Below are positions 41,775 through 50,224 of a DNA stretch of 64,000 nucleotides, one piece after another. Both the position numbers and the translations under genes were made by a program. The stretch spans positions 1-64,000 of the forward strand of contig NZ_JASZYF010000014.1 of the NCBI RefSeq assembly GCF_030317115.1, in the 5' to 3' direction. Each line of letters starts with the position of its first letter. The stretch's first letter is position 1. The notes under the pieces were generated by a model. The model worked only from the letters and a program-made list of their open reading frames with translations. It searched no databases and was not told the origin of the DNA. This DNA comes from Variovorax gracilis. GTDB lineage: Bacteria > Pseudomonadota > Gammaproteobacteria > Burkholderiales > Burkholderiaceae_C.

Positions 41775-42815
41775 ATGGTCTTCGAGCAGATCGCCACCGG
41801 CGGTTGCCAGTCGTACCTCATCGGTTGCGACCAGACCTGCGTGGCTGCGCTCATCGATCCGGAGCTGAGCCAGATCGACCATTACCTCGCACTGGCTGCA
41901 CGCGACGGCGTGCGCATCCGCTATCTCATCGATACGCACACGCACGCCGACCACTTCTCCGCCACCAAGGAACTCGCGCGGCAGCTCGACGTGCCTGTCG
42001 TCATGCACCGCGCGAGCCCGGCGCCCTTCGTCGACATGCGCATCGGCGACGGCGAGATGATCGTGCTCGGCAAGCTGCGGCTGCAGGCCCTGCACACGCC
42101 GGGCCACACGGCCGACTCGATGTGCCTGCAGGTCGAGGACCGCGTCTTCACGGGCGACACCCTGCTCATCGGCGGAACCGGCCGCACCGACCTGCCCAGC
42201 GGCAACCCGGAGGCGCTGTACGACAGCCTGTTCAACCGGCTGCTGCACCTCGACCCCGCGCTGCAGGTGTACCCGGCGCATGACTACAAGGGAAGGAGCC
42301 ACTCGACCATCGCGGACGAGATGGCGAGCAACCCGCGCCTGCAGAAGCGCGACCGCACCGAGTTCGTCGAGATGATGCGCAACCTGAACCTCACGATGCC
42401 CACGCACATCACCGAGGCCCTGCGCACGAACATGAGCGGCGGCAAGACCGTGGCGAGCCTGCTGGCCGAAGCGACGTCGACCGTGCCGTTCATGTCGCTG
42501 GCAGAGCTCAAGTCGAAGGTGGAGGCCGCCGAGGACGATCTCATCGTGCTCGACGTGCGCGAGCGCGATGCCTACGAAGGCGGCCACATTCCCGGCGCCC
42601 GGCTGTTGCCGCGCGGCCAGCTCGAACTGCGCGTGAACCAGGACCTGCCCGACCCGACGCGGCGCATCCTCGCCTGCTGCGAACTGGGCTACATCTCGAC
42701 GCTCGCCGCCGCGACCCTGCGATCCATGGGCTTCACGCGCGCCGTGGCGCTCGACGGCGGCATGAAGGCATGGAGGGAGGTGGGTTACCCGCTGAAGACC
42801 GGCAAGGAGCCCTGA
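41775..42815 (+). CDS. Persulfide dioxygenase-rhodanese fusion (ETHE1-like MBL fold)
   Basis: 346 residues. An N-terminal metallo-beta-lactamase domain (about 1-240) has HTHADH, HTPGHTADSMC, FTGDTLLIGGTGRTDLP and YPAHDY, the ETHE1 set of iron ligands and the GRTD turn. A C-terminal rhodanese domain (about 245-346) has the catalytic loop CELGYIS with Cys302. Such proteins oxidise glutathione persulfide to sulfite and can transfer sulfur. It follows the peroxiredoxin by 15 bp and precedes a small lipoprotein gene. Confidence 0.9.
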   Translation: MVFEQIATGGCQSYLIGCDQTCVAALIDPELSQIDHYLALAARDGVRIRYLIDTHTHADHFSATKELARQLDVPVVMHRASPAPFVDMRIGDGEMIVLGKLRLQALHTPGHTADSMCLQVEDRVFTGDTLLIGGTGRTDLPSGNPEALYDSLFNRLLHLDPALQVYPAHDYKGRSHSTIADEMASNPRLQKRDRTEFVEMMRNLNLTMPTHITEALRTNMSGGKTVASLLAEATSTVPFMSLAELKSKVEAAEDDLIVLDVRERDAYEGGHIPGARLLPRGQLELRVNQDLPDPTRRILACCELGYISTLAAATLRSMGFTRAVALDGGMKAWREVGYPLKTGKEP

Positions 42816-42843
42816 GGCCCTGCTCTGCCCGAAGGAGCCAGAC

Positions 42844-42969
42844 ATGAACTACCGCAAGCTCACATTTCTTTGCGTCTGCGCGGCCATGGTCGCGCTCGCG
42901 GGCTGCGAGCCCAAGCCGCAACCGCCCAAGGCGGCGGCCGTCACGCAGGCGCTGTCGATCGCCGCCTGA
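42844..42969 (+). CDS. Small lipoprotein, 41 residues
   Basis: The ATG follows GAAGGAGCCAGAC. The signal peptide ends at a lipobox LAGC (Cys21), leaving a 20-residue Pro/Lys/Ala mature peptide (EPKPQPPKAAAV...). It starts 29 bp after the persulfide dioxygenase gene and likely is in the same operon. Entericidin-like small lipoproteins look similar; the function is unknown. Confidence 0.6.
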   Translation: MNYRKLTFLCVCAAMVALAGCEPKPQPPKAAAVTQALSIAA

Positions 42970-43149
42970 GGAAGATCGGGTCCTCAGCGCGGCCTGCGCA
43001 CGCGGGTGCAGGCATCCCGGGCAGCGCCTCGAAGATACGAATCGAAGCGCAGTTGCACCAAAGTGCCATAGCGATATGGACTCAAGCGTCGTAGTCTGGC
43101 CCGAACAAGCCCATCCGAGACTGCTCCGCCCGTCATCCAGGAGATCGCC

Positions 43150-43917
43150 TTGACACCCAAACTCATCGCTGCGGCCCTGCTGGGGCTCTCGCTCGCCACG
43201 TCCGGCATCCATGCGCAAACCAATCCTGCACCCGCCGCGCCGACGGAGAGCGCGGTCAATCCGGCGGCGATCCAGGCGCTCAAGGACATGGGGACCTTCC
43301 TGCAGTCGCTCAAGCGCTTTCGCGTCTCGACGGAACTGACCGGAGAGGTCGTGCTCGCCGACGGCCAGAAGCTGCAGCACACGGCGCATGCCGACCTCGA
43401 CGTCCAGCGCCCGAACAAGATGCGCGCCCGCATGTTCACCGCCCGCAACGAGCGCATCGTCGTCTTCGACGGCCAGCGGGCCACCCTCTATCTTCCGGCG
43501 CAGAAGTACTACTCGACCGTCGATTTCAGCGGCAACGTGGGCGAACTGGTCAACAAGCTGGAGGAAAGGTATCGCGTCGAGATTCCGCTGAGCGACCTCT
43601 TTCTCTGGGGCACGCCCGCCGCGCCGCTCGACAAGATCGAATCGGCCATGAACGCGGGCCAGGATTTCATCGGTAACGAATTGTGCGACCACTTCGCCTT
43701 CCGCCAGGGAAGCTTCGACTGGCAGATCTGGATCGCGACTGGAGGCAAGCCGCTGCCGCGCAAGCTCGTGATCACCAACCGGGCCGACGACGCGCGACCG
43801 CAGTCGGTGTCCCTGATCCAGTGGAACCTGAATCCGACCTTCAAGGACGACGTCTTCCGCTTCGTGCCGCCGCAAGGCGCGAAGGCGGCCGAGCTCCGTG
43901 CGCTGGAAGCAAAGTAA
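43150..43917 (+). CDS. DUF2092 family periplasmic protein
   Basis: 255 residues with a Sec signal peptide (ending IHAQ, about 1-23). DUF2092 pattern: LKDMGTFLQSLKRFRVSTELTGEVVLADGQKLQ, then RARMFTARNERIVVFDGQRATLYLPAQKYYSTVD and ELCDHFAFRQGSFDWQIWIA. The fold resembles LolA/LolB-like lipoprotein carriers in its half-barrel, though the role is unknown. The start is TTG at 43150 after CCAGGAG. It is followed 11 bp later by a Gly/Asn-rich secreted protein gene. Confidence 0.8.
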   Translation: MTPKLIAAALLGLSLATSGIHAQTNPAPAAPTESAVNPAAIQALKDMGTFLQSLKRFRVSTELTGEVVLADGQKLQHTAHADLDVQRPNKMRARMFTARNERIVVFDGQRATLYLPAQKYYSTVDFSGNVGELVNKLEERYRVEIPLSDLFLWGTPAAPLDKIESAMNAGQDFIGNELCDHFAFRQGSFDWQIWIATGGKPLPRKLVITNRADDARPQSVSLIQWNLNPTFKDDVFRFVPPQGAKAAELRALEAK

Positions 43918-43928
43918 GGGGAGTCAAG

Positions 43929-44435
43929 ATGAATCGATCATTCAACAAGCTGTTCCTGTTGCCCGTGGCCGCTCTCTTCGTGGCCGGCGTGGCGCTGACA
44001 CCGGAGGCCGAGGCACGACCAGGAGGTGGAGGTGGAGGCGGCGGAGGGCATGCCGGGGGCGGAGCGCGTGCCGGGGGCGGCGGCGGCGGTGGTGGCGGGA
44101 ACAGGCAGGTCAACAACGTCAACCGCGACGTGCGCGCCAACAACGTGCGCAGCACCAGCGTCAACAACGTCAATGCCAACGTGAACCGGAACGTGAACGT
44201 GAACGTCAACAACAACCGTGGCGGCTGGGACAACGACTATCGCCATCCGGTTGCCACCGCAGCGGCAGTCACGGCCGGGGTCGCGGTGACGGCCGCGGTC
44301 GTGGGCTCGATCGTGAACACCGTACCTGCGAGCTGCGTTCCCGTGAACTATGGCGGCATGATCTACCAGCAGTGCGGCGGCGTGTGGTACCAGCCGCAAG
44401 GCGGGCAGTACGTGGTGATCAACCAGCCCTATTGA
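43929..44435 (+). CDS. Secreted Gly/Asn-rich protein with membrane-like segment
   Basis: 168 residues. A signal peptide (about 1-30) is followed by two poly-Gly runs of 8-9 residues and a (V/N)-rich region of Asn-Val repeats (about 57-97, VNNVNRDVRANNVRSTSVNN). Then comes a hydrophobic Ala/Val stretch (about 108-132) and a Cys-containing C-terminus with NYGGMIYQQCGGVWYQPQGG and two cysteines. Such proteins may be surface or matrix components. It is co-transcribed with the DUF2092 gene. The DNA has strong G/C codon runs matching the low complexity. Confidence 0.7.
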   Translation: MNRSFNKLFLLPVAALFVAGVALTPEAEARPGGGGGGGGGHAGGGARAGGGGGGGGGNRQVNNVNRDVRANNVRSTSVNNVNANVNRNVNVNVNNNRGGWDNDYRHPVATAAAVTAGVAVTAAVVGSIVNTVPASCVPVNYGGMIYQQCGGVWYQPQGGQYVVINQPY

Positions 44436-44472
44436 CCTGGTGAGTTTGCGGCGCCTTCGGACGGAACGCGCT

Positions 44473-45639
44473 TCAAAGAGGCATCAGGGTCTTGATCGTT
44501 TCGACGATCTGCTCAAACGGCACCTGGGTCGCCGCCACGCAGACCAGCGGCACGAGCGCGGCCAGCACGATCGGCGCGACGCTCTCCAGGGAGATCGGCA
44601 CGGGGAGCATGCGCTTGACCAGGTCGTAGCCTGCCGCGAGGTCCGCCAGCGAAGACGGGTCGGGCGCCCCCAGCATCTCCTCGGCCGGCTCCACTTCACG
44701 CGCGGAGACCCATTTGGTCTCGAAGGCGATGTTGTGGCGGCTGGCGAGCGAACCGTAGTGCGCCAGCCCCTCGCGCTTGAGCGACAGCAGACGCGGCGTG
44801 AAGACCAGCAACGGCAGGACGAACGCAATGGCGAAGAAGGCGATCATCCCCAGCAGCGCGAACTTGAAGCCCATCAGGCTCGCATCGCCATGCACGACCA
44901 GCTTGAGCACCGTTGCGGAGACCACCGTGCTCTCCGCAAGGACGAACAGCACATAGGTCTGCGGGTACTGCCCCATGAAGGCCAGGCCGCCGCAGCGGTC
45001 GGGATGGGTGGCGACCAGGCGCAGGTCGCAACGCGCGATGTCGTACAGCATGAGCCCCCAGGTCCCGAAGCGCCACAGCCAGCGGCCGAGGAAGAACCAG
45101 TAGAGCGGCAGCGACACGAGCATCGCCCACCAGCCCGGCAGCGTCGGCTGGAGCGCGCCATCGACCAGGCGCCCATGCCAGGTGCCCCCATCGGCACCCA
45201 TCGGCGCCCGCATGAGCCACAGGTACGAGAGCGCGTAGGCAAGCACGAGGATGACAGCCTCCGCCAGCCACGATCCGGTGCGCCGCTCCATGTTGGCCCG
45301 CGCCGCCGCCATGCAGCCGCGCGACGCCTGCGGCACGATATCGCGGGCCTCGAACTGCCCGACCAGCTTCACCATGCGCCGGTCCGAGATCTCCTCCATG
45401 AGCACGAAGGCCGCAATGGCGATGGCAAAGGCATAGGCTCTGAAGTCGAGAAGAATGGCCCGCTCGTGGTCCGGGCCCAGCGCCAGGCCATCGAACGCGG
45501 CGAGCACCACGGCCGGGATCCACGCCAGCGCGACGAACAGCACGGCACGGCGACCTACCGCCAGATCGGTATCGGTCAACAGGCCGAGACGGCGCTGCAA
45601 GCGATAGAACGGACCATGCCTGTTGAACGAGACCTGCAT
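44473..45639 (-). CDS. Polytopic membrane protein of unknown function
   Basis: 388 residues with about six hydrophobic helices (for example at residues ~30-50, 75-100, 130-150, 175-200, 250-285). The loops have HGPFYRLQRRLGLLTD and RFGTWGLMLYDIARCDLRLVATHPDRCGGLAFMG, which look conserved. The frame starts at TTG 45684; ATG 45639 is preferred. It is convergent with the Gly-rich gene and divergent from the sensor kinase, so it could be its target or partner. No named family. Confidence 0.65.
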   Translation of the reverse strand: MQVSFNRHGPFYRLQRRLGLLTDTDLAVGRRAVLFVALAWIPAVVLAAFDGLALGPDHERAILLDFRAYAFAIAIAAFVLMEEISDRRMVKLVGQFEARDIVPQASRGCMAAARANMERRTGSWLAEAVILVLAYALSYLWLMRAPMGADGGTWHGRLVDGALQPTLPGWWAMLVSLPLYWFFLGRWLWRFGTWGLMLYDIARCDLRLVATHPDRCGGLAFMGQYPQTYVLFVLAESTVVSATVLKLVVHGDASLMGFKFALLGMIAFFAIAFVLPLLVFTPRLLSLKREGLAHYGSLASRHNIAFETKWVSAREVEPAEEMLGAPDPSSLADLAAGYDLVKRMLPVPISLESVAPIVLAALVPLVCVAATQVPFEQIVETIKTLMPL

Positions 45640-45813
45640 GCGCTGCCAATCGTGTGGTCCCTCGGGGCTCCGAGGGGGCGTCAAATGCTAGCGGAATGCC
45701 GCCGGATGGCAAACAGCCGCAGCCCGTCATCGCGCTCGACTGCCCCAAGGGGCAGCCGGCGCTGCACCTTGGTCCGATGGGCAACAGGCAGGGGCAATTC
45801 CATTCTCGGAGCG

Positions 45814-47673
45814 ATGCGCCTCGCCTTGCTCCTGTTCGCGTTCTGCCTTGCCGCCGCCTCGTCGCCCGCGAGCGCAGCGGAAACGCGCAACGTGCTGGTG
45901 CTTTTCTCGAACAACCGGCTGCTGCCGGCCAACGTCGAGGTGGATCGCGGACTGCGCGAAGGGATCGGAAACACGCCGCAACGGCATGTCGAGGTCTTCG
46001 AGGAGTTCCTGGACCGGCCGACCTTCTCGGGGCCAGCCTTCGACCGGACCCTCAACACCTACCTCCGGCAGAAGTACGCCACGAGGCCGCCGGCCGCCAT
46101 CGTCGTCGCTGGCGAGCCCGCGCTCGAATTCATGCTGCGCCATCGCGACGGGCTGTTTCCGGAGGTGCCGGTGGTTCATCTCGGAGTCGACAAGACGTAC
46201 CTGGAGTCCGTCGCGCCGCTGCCCGCCGGTGTCGTCGGCGTCCCGGTCGATTTCGATTTCGGAGGAACCATCCAGCAAGCCCTGCACTGGCATCCGGGTG
46301 CGCGGCGGCTGGTGGTGGTCACGGGTTCGAGCCCCCGGGATCTCATCTGGCAAGCCCAGGTCCGCGATGATGTCGCCCGCCTCGGCATTCGCCTGCCCGT
46401 CGAGTTCCTCTCGGGCCTCTCGACCGTCGCGCTCGAGGCAAAGCTGCGCGCACTGTCGAAACAGGACATCGTGTTCACGCCGGGCTACTTCAAGGACGGC
46501 GCGGGACGCGAGTTCTCGCCGCGCCAGGCGGCCGCCCTCGTCGCCGCCGCTTCTGCCGGCGCGCCGGTCTATGGCCCTTTCAGTACCTTCATCGGCACGG
46601 GCGTGGTCGGCGGCCGCATGGCGGGATATGCGGAGATGGGGCGACAGGCGTCGATGGCCGTCAACAAACTGCTCGAAGGCACGCCGCCCGCCGCCTTGGG
46701 CCAGCCGGCCATCATGCCTTCGGTAACGCATGTCGACTGGCGGCAGGCGCAGCGATGGGGCATTGCCGATGCCGACATTCCGTCCGGCGCCATCGTGCAC
46801 TTCAGGGAACCCACGTTCTGGGAAGCGCATCGCGGCCAGTTGCTCCTCGTCCTCGCGGTGATGCTGATCCAGGCGGCACTGATCGCCGCGCTGCTCATCG
46901 AGCGGCGCTTGCGCCGTCGGACCGCATCGGCGCGCAAGGAGGCGGAACTGCAGTCCGAGAAGGACCGCGCCGCACTGACGCACATGACGCGCGTGTCGAT
47001 GATGGGGCAGCTCTCCGCCGCCATCGCGCACCAGTTGAACCAGCCGCTGGCGGCGATCCTCGGCAATGCCGAGGCGGCGCGCAAGATGCTCGGCCGCGAG
47101 CATCCCGATCTCGCGGAGCTGAAAGAGATCTGCGACGACATCATCACCGAGGACCTTCGCGCGGCGGAAGTCATCCGCCGCCTGGGCGCGCTCTTCCGGC
47201 GCGGCGAGATGCAGCTCGCGCCACTGGACCTGAACGAGCTGGTGACGGAAACCCTCGACCTCGCGCGCACCGAGCTGATGACCCGCCACGTCTCGCCCGT
47301 GACCGAACTCGCGCCATTGCCGCTGGTCGATGGCGGCAGGGTGCAGCTGCAGCAGGTGCTGCTCAACCTCATCCTGAATGCCGCGGACGCGATGAACGAA
47401 GTCGATCCGGAAAGGCGCCGGCTGAAGATCCGCACCGATCTCGACGGCGCGAAGGTTCGCCTGCTCGTGATCGACCAGGGCACCGGCATCGCGCCGGCGG
47501 ACACCAAGAACGTGTTCAGCGCCTTCTGGAGCACCAAGGCCGGCGGCACGGGCATCGGGCTCGCCATCTGCCAGTCGATCGTCACAGCCCACCGCGGCAC
47601 GCTCACGGCGGCGAACAATCCCGACGGTGGCGCGACCTTCTGCGCCACCTGGCCGGTCCACCAGCACAATTGA
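45814..47673 (+). CDS. Sensor histidine kinase with ABC_sub_bind-like periplasmic domain
   Basis: 619 residues. A Sec signal peptide (about 1-22) is followed by a periplasmic region of about 310 residues with the fold of the ABC-type sugar-like binding proteins (PF04392-like: NVLVLFSNNRLLPANVEVDRG ... IVVAGEPALEFMLRHRDGLFPEVPVVHLGVD). A membrane helix (about 347-369) leads to a histidine kinase: H-box AIAHQLNQPLAAILGN with His406, N-box NLILNAADAMNEV, G-boxes DQGTGIAPADT and GGTGIGLAICQSIV. The frame opens at 44440, but ATG 45814 with GGAG is the real start. It lies 10 bp before a FixJ-type regulator. Confidence 0.9.
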   Translation: MRLALLLFAFCLAAASSPASAAETRNVLVLFSNNRLLPANVEVDRGLREGIGNTPQRHVEVFEEFLDRPTFSGPAFDRTLNTYLRQKYATRPPAAIVVAGEPALEFMLRHRDGLFPEVPVVHLGVDKTYLESVAPLPAGVVGVPVDFDFGGTIQQALHWHPGARRLVVVTGSSPRDLIWQAQVRDDVARLGIRLPVEFLSGLSTVALEAKLRALSKQDIVFTPGYFKDGAGREFSPRQAAALVAAASAGAPVYGPFSTFIGTGVVGGRMAGYAEMGRQASMAVNKLLEGTPPAALGQPAIMPSVTHVDWRQAQRWGIADADIPSGAIVHFREPTFWEAHRGQLLLVLAVMLIQAALIAALLIERRLRRRTASARKEAELQSEKDRAALTHMTRVSMMGQLSAAIAHQLNQPLAAILGNAEAARKMLGREHPDLAELKEICDDIITEDLRAAEVIRRLGALFRRGEMQLAPLDLNELVTETLDLARTELMTRHVSPVTELAPLPLVDGGRVQLQQVLLNLILNAADAMNEVDPERRRLKIRTDLDGAKVRLLVIDQGTGIAPADTKNVFSAFWSTKAGGTGIGLAICQSIVTAHRGTLTAANNPDGGATFCATWPVHQHN

Positions 47674-47683
47674 CGCGCCCTCG

Positions 47684-48307
47684 ATGTCCGACATGGAAAC
47701 CATCTACCTGGTCGACGACGATCCCGCCGTGCGCAAGTCACTGGCGCGGGTGCTGCGCGAGGAAGGATGCAGCGTCGAAAGCTTTGATTCCGCCGAAGCA
47801 TTCCTGGCCCGCACCGGTCCGGCAGTGCCGGGTTGTCTGGTCCTCGACGTGACCATGCCGGGCCTGGACGGGCTGGCCTTGCAGCGCCGGCTCTTCGACC
47901 TCGGGCAGACGCTGCCGATCGTCTTTCTCACCGGCCACGGCGACATTCCGATGTCGGTGCAGGCGATCAAGGCCGGTGCCGCGGACTTCCTCACCAAGCC
48001 GGTCACGGCAGACGCATTGCTCGCCGCCGTGCGCGCAGCCATCGCGGAGGATGCGGCGAAGCGTCGGGTCGACGGCGAGATCGCGGCCTCGAAGCAGCGG
48101 CTCGCCTCGCTGACCATGCGCGAGCGCGAAGTGCTCGCCGCCGTGGTCAGGGGGCGCCTCAACAAGCAGATCGCCAGCGACCTCGGGATCGTCGAGCAGA
48201 CCGTCAAGTTCCATCGCGCGCGGATCATGGAGCGCATGCAGGTGCACACCGTCGCGGAGTTGATGCATGTGGCGGCCCGGCTGGGCATCGAATCGAACGG
48301 GGACTGA
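47684..48307 (+). CDS. FixJ/NarL-type response regulator
   Basis: 207 residues. The receiver domain (about 1-120) has the phosphoacceptor Asp55 in LVLDVTMPG, Thr83-like in FLTGHGD and Lys in FLTKPV. The C-terminal LuxR-type helix-turn-helix (about 140-200) is LTMREREVLAAVVRGRLNKQIASDLGIVEQTVKFHRARIMERM. It follows the kinase by 10 bp and is its probable partner. ATG 47684 is chosen (ATG 47693 is next). A 16-bp motif directly after its stop also occurs after the next regulator. Confidence 0.92.
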   Translation: MSDMETIYLVDDDPAVRKSLARVLREEGCSVESFDSAEAFLARTGPAVPGCLVLDVTMPGLDGLALQRRLFDLGQTLPIVFLTGHGDIPMSVQAIKAGAADFLTKPVTADALLAAVRAAIAEDAAKRRVDGEIAASKQRLASLTMREREVLAAVVRGRLNKQIASDLGIVEQTVKFHRARIMERMQVHTVAELMHVAARLGIESNGD

Positions 48308-48323
48308 ACCAAAGGCCAGTCCC
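48308..48323. repeat. 16-bp motif, copy 1
   Basis: ACCAAAGGCCAGTCCC starts right after the stop codon of the FixJ-type regulator and ends 31 bp before the GTG start of the second regulator. It matches copy 2 at 13 of 16 positions. It could be a binding site for the regulator itself or a processing signal. Confidence 0.45.
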
Positions 48324-48354
48324 CTGTGCCGCGTCAAAGCGCTACCGTTGGTCC

Positions 48355-48741
48355 GTGGCCAATGCCGATCCGCTCATTGCCGTGGTGGATGATGAATCGC
48401 CCATGCGGACGATGCTCCGCCGTGTGCTGCGACTGGCCGACTATCGGGTGGCCGCGTTCGCATCCGGAGAGGAGTTCCTGGCCTCGCTGTCCTCGCAGTT
48501 GCCTACGTGCGCGATTCTCGACATCCACCTGTCCGGCCTCTCGGGCTTCGAGGTGCAGATGCGCATGCGCGAGGCGAACTTCCACATCCCGGTGGTCTTC
48601 ATCACCGCCAGCGACGACCTCGCGCTCGGGCGCATGGCACTCGACGCCGATGCGTCGCGCCTGCTGCGCAAGCCCTTCTCCAGCGACGAACTGCTCGCGG
48701 CCATCGGCATGGCCGTGGGCAGCAAGGCCGGCGGAACTTAA
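48355..48741 (+). CDS. Stand-alone receiver-domain response regulator
   Basis: 128 residues, a single CheY-like receiver with no output domain. Asp56 is in CAILDIHLSG, with DDES at the N-terminus and FITASDD / LLRKPFSSDE at the later positions. It belongs to the FixJ-like receiver type. The start is GTG 48355; no ATG is available. As a second receiver behind one kinase it may act as a phosphate sink or work on another protein. A second copy of the 16-bp motif follows its stop. Confidence 0.85.
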   Translation: MANADPLIAVVDDESPMRTMLRRVLRLADYRVAAFASGEEFLASLSSQLPTCAILDIHLSGLSGFEVQMRMREANFHIPVVFITASDDLALGRMALDADASRLLRKPFSSDELLAAIGMAVGSKAGGT

Positions 48742-48757
48742 ACCAAAGACTAGTTCC
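48742..48757. repeat. 16-bp motif, copy 2
   Basis: ACCAAAGACTAGTTCC begins immediately after the TAA of the receiver gene and lies 75 bp before the DUF1622 start. It matches copy 1 at 13 of 16 positions. Both copies are in short intergenic regions upstream of genes in the same direction, which fits promoter or regulator-binding sites. Confidence 0.45.
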
Positions 48758-48832
48758 GGGCGCCGGCGCATGACGGTAAAACCATCCAGAGACGCCTTGC
48801 GCCCCTGAGCGGGTACGCGGCCCGGAGTCCCC

Positions 48833-49222
48833 ATGGAAGAACTGCTGCACACCTCGGCGCACATCCTTTCGCGACTGCTCGAAGCCGCGACGCTCGTGCT
48901 GCTCGCCCTCGGCGCGCTGATGGCTTTCACGAAGCTGATCTCCGGCCTGCTCACGCGCCAGCCGCCGAACGAGGTCGCACTGACTGTCTGGCAGGGCCTG
49001 TCGCGCTGGATGATGGTGGGCCTGGAGTTCCTGCTGGCGGCCGACCTTGTGTCGACGGTCGTGTCGCCGAGCTGGGACGAGTTGGGGCGGCTGGCCACCA
49101 TCGCGGCGATACGAACCGTGCTCGGCTTCTTCCTCGGGCGCGATCTCGAAGCGGCCCGCAGGATCGCGCGAGAGAACGCGGAGCTGGCTGCTGCCTCCAC
49201 GCGGCACGGAGAACGGCCATGA
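48833..49222 (+). CDS. DUF1622 family membrane protein
   Basis: 129 residues with three hydrophobic helices (about 12-38, 58-78, 85-103). The GLEFLLAADLVSTVVSPSWDELGRLATIAAIRTVLGFFLGRDLE segment is typical of DUF1622, small membrane proteins of unknown role. It may depend on the two-component system upstream because a copy of the 16-bp motif precedes it. It is followed by a MarC-like gene after 115 bp. Confidence 0.8.
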   Translation: MEELLHTSAHILSRLLEAATLVLLALGALMAFTKLISGLLTRQPPNEVALTVWQGLSRWMMVGLEFLLAADLVSTVVSPSWDELGRLATIAAIRTVLGFFLGRDLEAARRIARENAELAAASTRHGERP

Positions 49223-49337
49223 CCGATCCACCCGGCATTGGCTCGTCGCCAGGCACGAAGGCCACATCCACGTCGACCGGGCCGGCCGATGCATCAGTGC
49301 GGTCTGGCTGATGCCCGGTCGAGCCCAAGGAGCACGC

Positions 49338-50063
49338 ATGACTCATTCGGTGTCGTCCCAGTCTCTCGGCCGGAGCCTTGCCGTCGGCGGCGTTGGCCTC
49401 GCGCTGCCTGCCGCCGCTCTGGCCGACACGTTGGGCAGCGGCAGGTACATGGTCGACACCGCCCTGCTCTTCACCCTGTTCTTCATCACGCTGGGCCCAC
49501 TCAAGCTGTTCGGCCCTTTCGCGCAGGCCACGAGCAAGCTGAGCTTGCGCGAGCTGCGCATCCTTGCCCTGAAATCAGCGGGCATTGCCATCGTCGCGCT
49601 GGTCGCCGGCGGCCTCATCGGCCGCGCGCTGGCGGTGAAGTGGATGGTGCCCGCGGGCGCACTGCAGCTCACATCGGGACTAATCTTCTTTCTCGTTGCG
49701 CTCAAGGGCGTGCTGGCTCAGTACGAAGCGGCGCCCCGTCCGCCCGAAGCGGACACCGCTCCGGCACATCCGATGAAGATCGCTTTTCCGATGCTGGTGA
49801 CGCCCTACGGCATTGCGGCGGTGATCCTGCTGCTGACGATGAGCGGCGATGCCGAGCGCACCGAGACCACCTTCGCCATGCTCGGACTGGTGATGCTGCT
49901 GAACCTTCTCGCCATGGTCTTCGTGCGCTTCATCATGCGTCCGGGCTTCGTCGCCGTGCTGCAGGTCCTCGCGGCGGTGCTGGGCGTGATGCAGGTGTCC
50001 CTCTCCATCGCCATCATGCTGGGCGCCTTGCGCATGCTGGGGGTCGTTGCGCCGGCGGCCTGA
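49338..50063 (+). CDS. MarC family integral membrane protein
   Basis: 241 residues with about six helices after an N-terminal polar part and a signal-like segment (about 1-30). MarC-type stretches are FITLGPLKLFGPFAQAT and the second-half repeat IAFPMLVTPYGIAAVILLLTMSG. MarC proteins were once linked to multiple antibiotic resistance but their role is unknown. The gene lies 161 bp before the giant adhesin start; no clear terminator lies between. Confidence 0.85.
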   Translation: MTHSVSSQSLGRSLAVGGVGLALPAAALADTLGSGRYMVDTALLFTLFFITLGPLKLFGPFAQATSKLSLRELRILALKSAGIAIVALVAGGLIGRALAVKWMVPAGALQLTSGLIFFLVALKGVLAQYEAAPRPPEADTAPAHPMKIAFPMLVTPYGIAAVILLLTMSGDAERTETTFAMLGLVMLLNLLAMVFVRFIMRPGFVAVLQVLAAVLGVMQVSLSIAIMLGALRMLGVVAPAA

Positions 50064-50224
50064 CGACGGCCATACATTTCTTAACAAGCCTGCCCCTAAG
50101 GGCAATGGCTGCGACGCCGGAGGTCCCGTTGCGAGTGGCAAACTGAGCATCGACGTTCGACAAGGCCCGCTTCATGGGTGCACCCCAGTCGCCGGCCCCT
50201 GCGAGGCATATGGATGGGGTTTCT

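Noticed and set aside
44440..45813. Continuation of the histidine kinase frame about 1.4 kb upstream
   Set aside because: This part overlaps the minus-strand membrane protein gene and is charged low-complexity; the signal peptide and GGAG place the true start at 45814.
46321..46340. tRNA T-arm-like sequence GGTTCGAGCC
   Set aside because: It lies inside the sensor domain coding sequence of the kinase, and no acceptor stem, D-arm or anticodon arm fits around it.
49219..49311. 30-codon ORF overlapping the end of the DUF1622 gene by ATGA
   Set aside because: It is a Ser/Thr/Pro/Gly-rich short frame without other support; the overlap alone is not enough to call a gene.
50064..50224. Possible cyclic-di-GMP riboswitch before the giant gene
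   Set aside because: GGGCAA and GACGCCGG fragments reminded me of a GEMM riboswitch, but the order and spacing of conserved elements do not match; only a small hairpin (TGCCC-ctaa-GGGCA) is seen.
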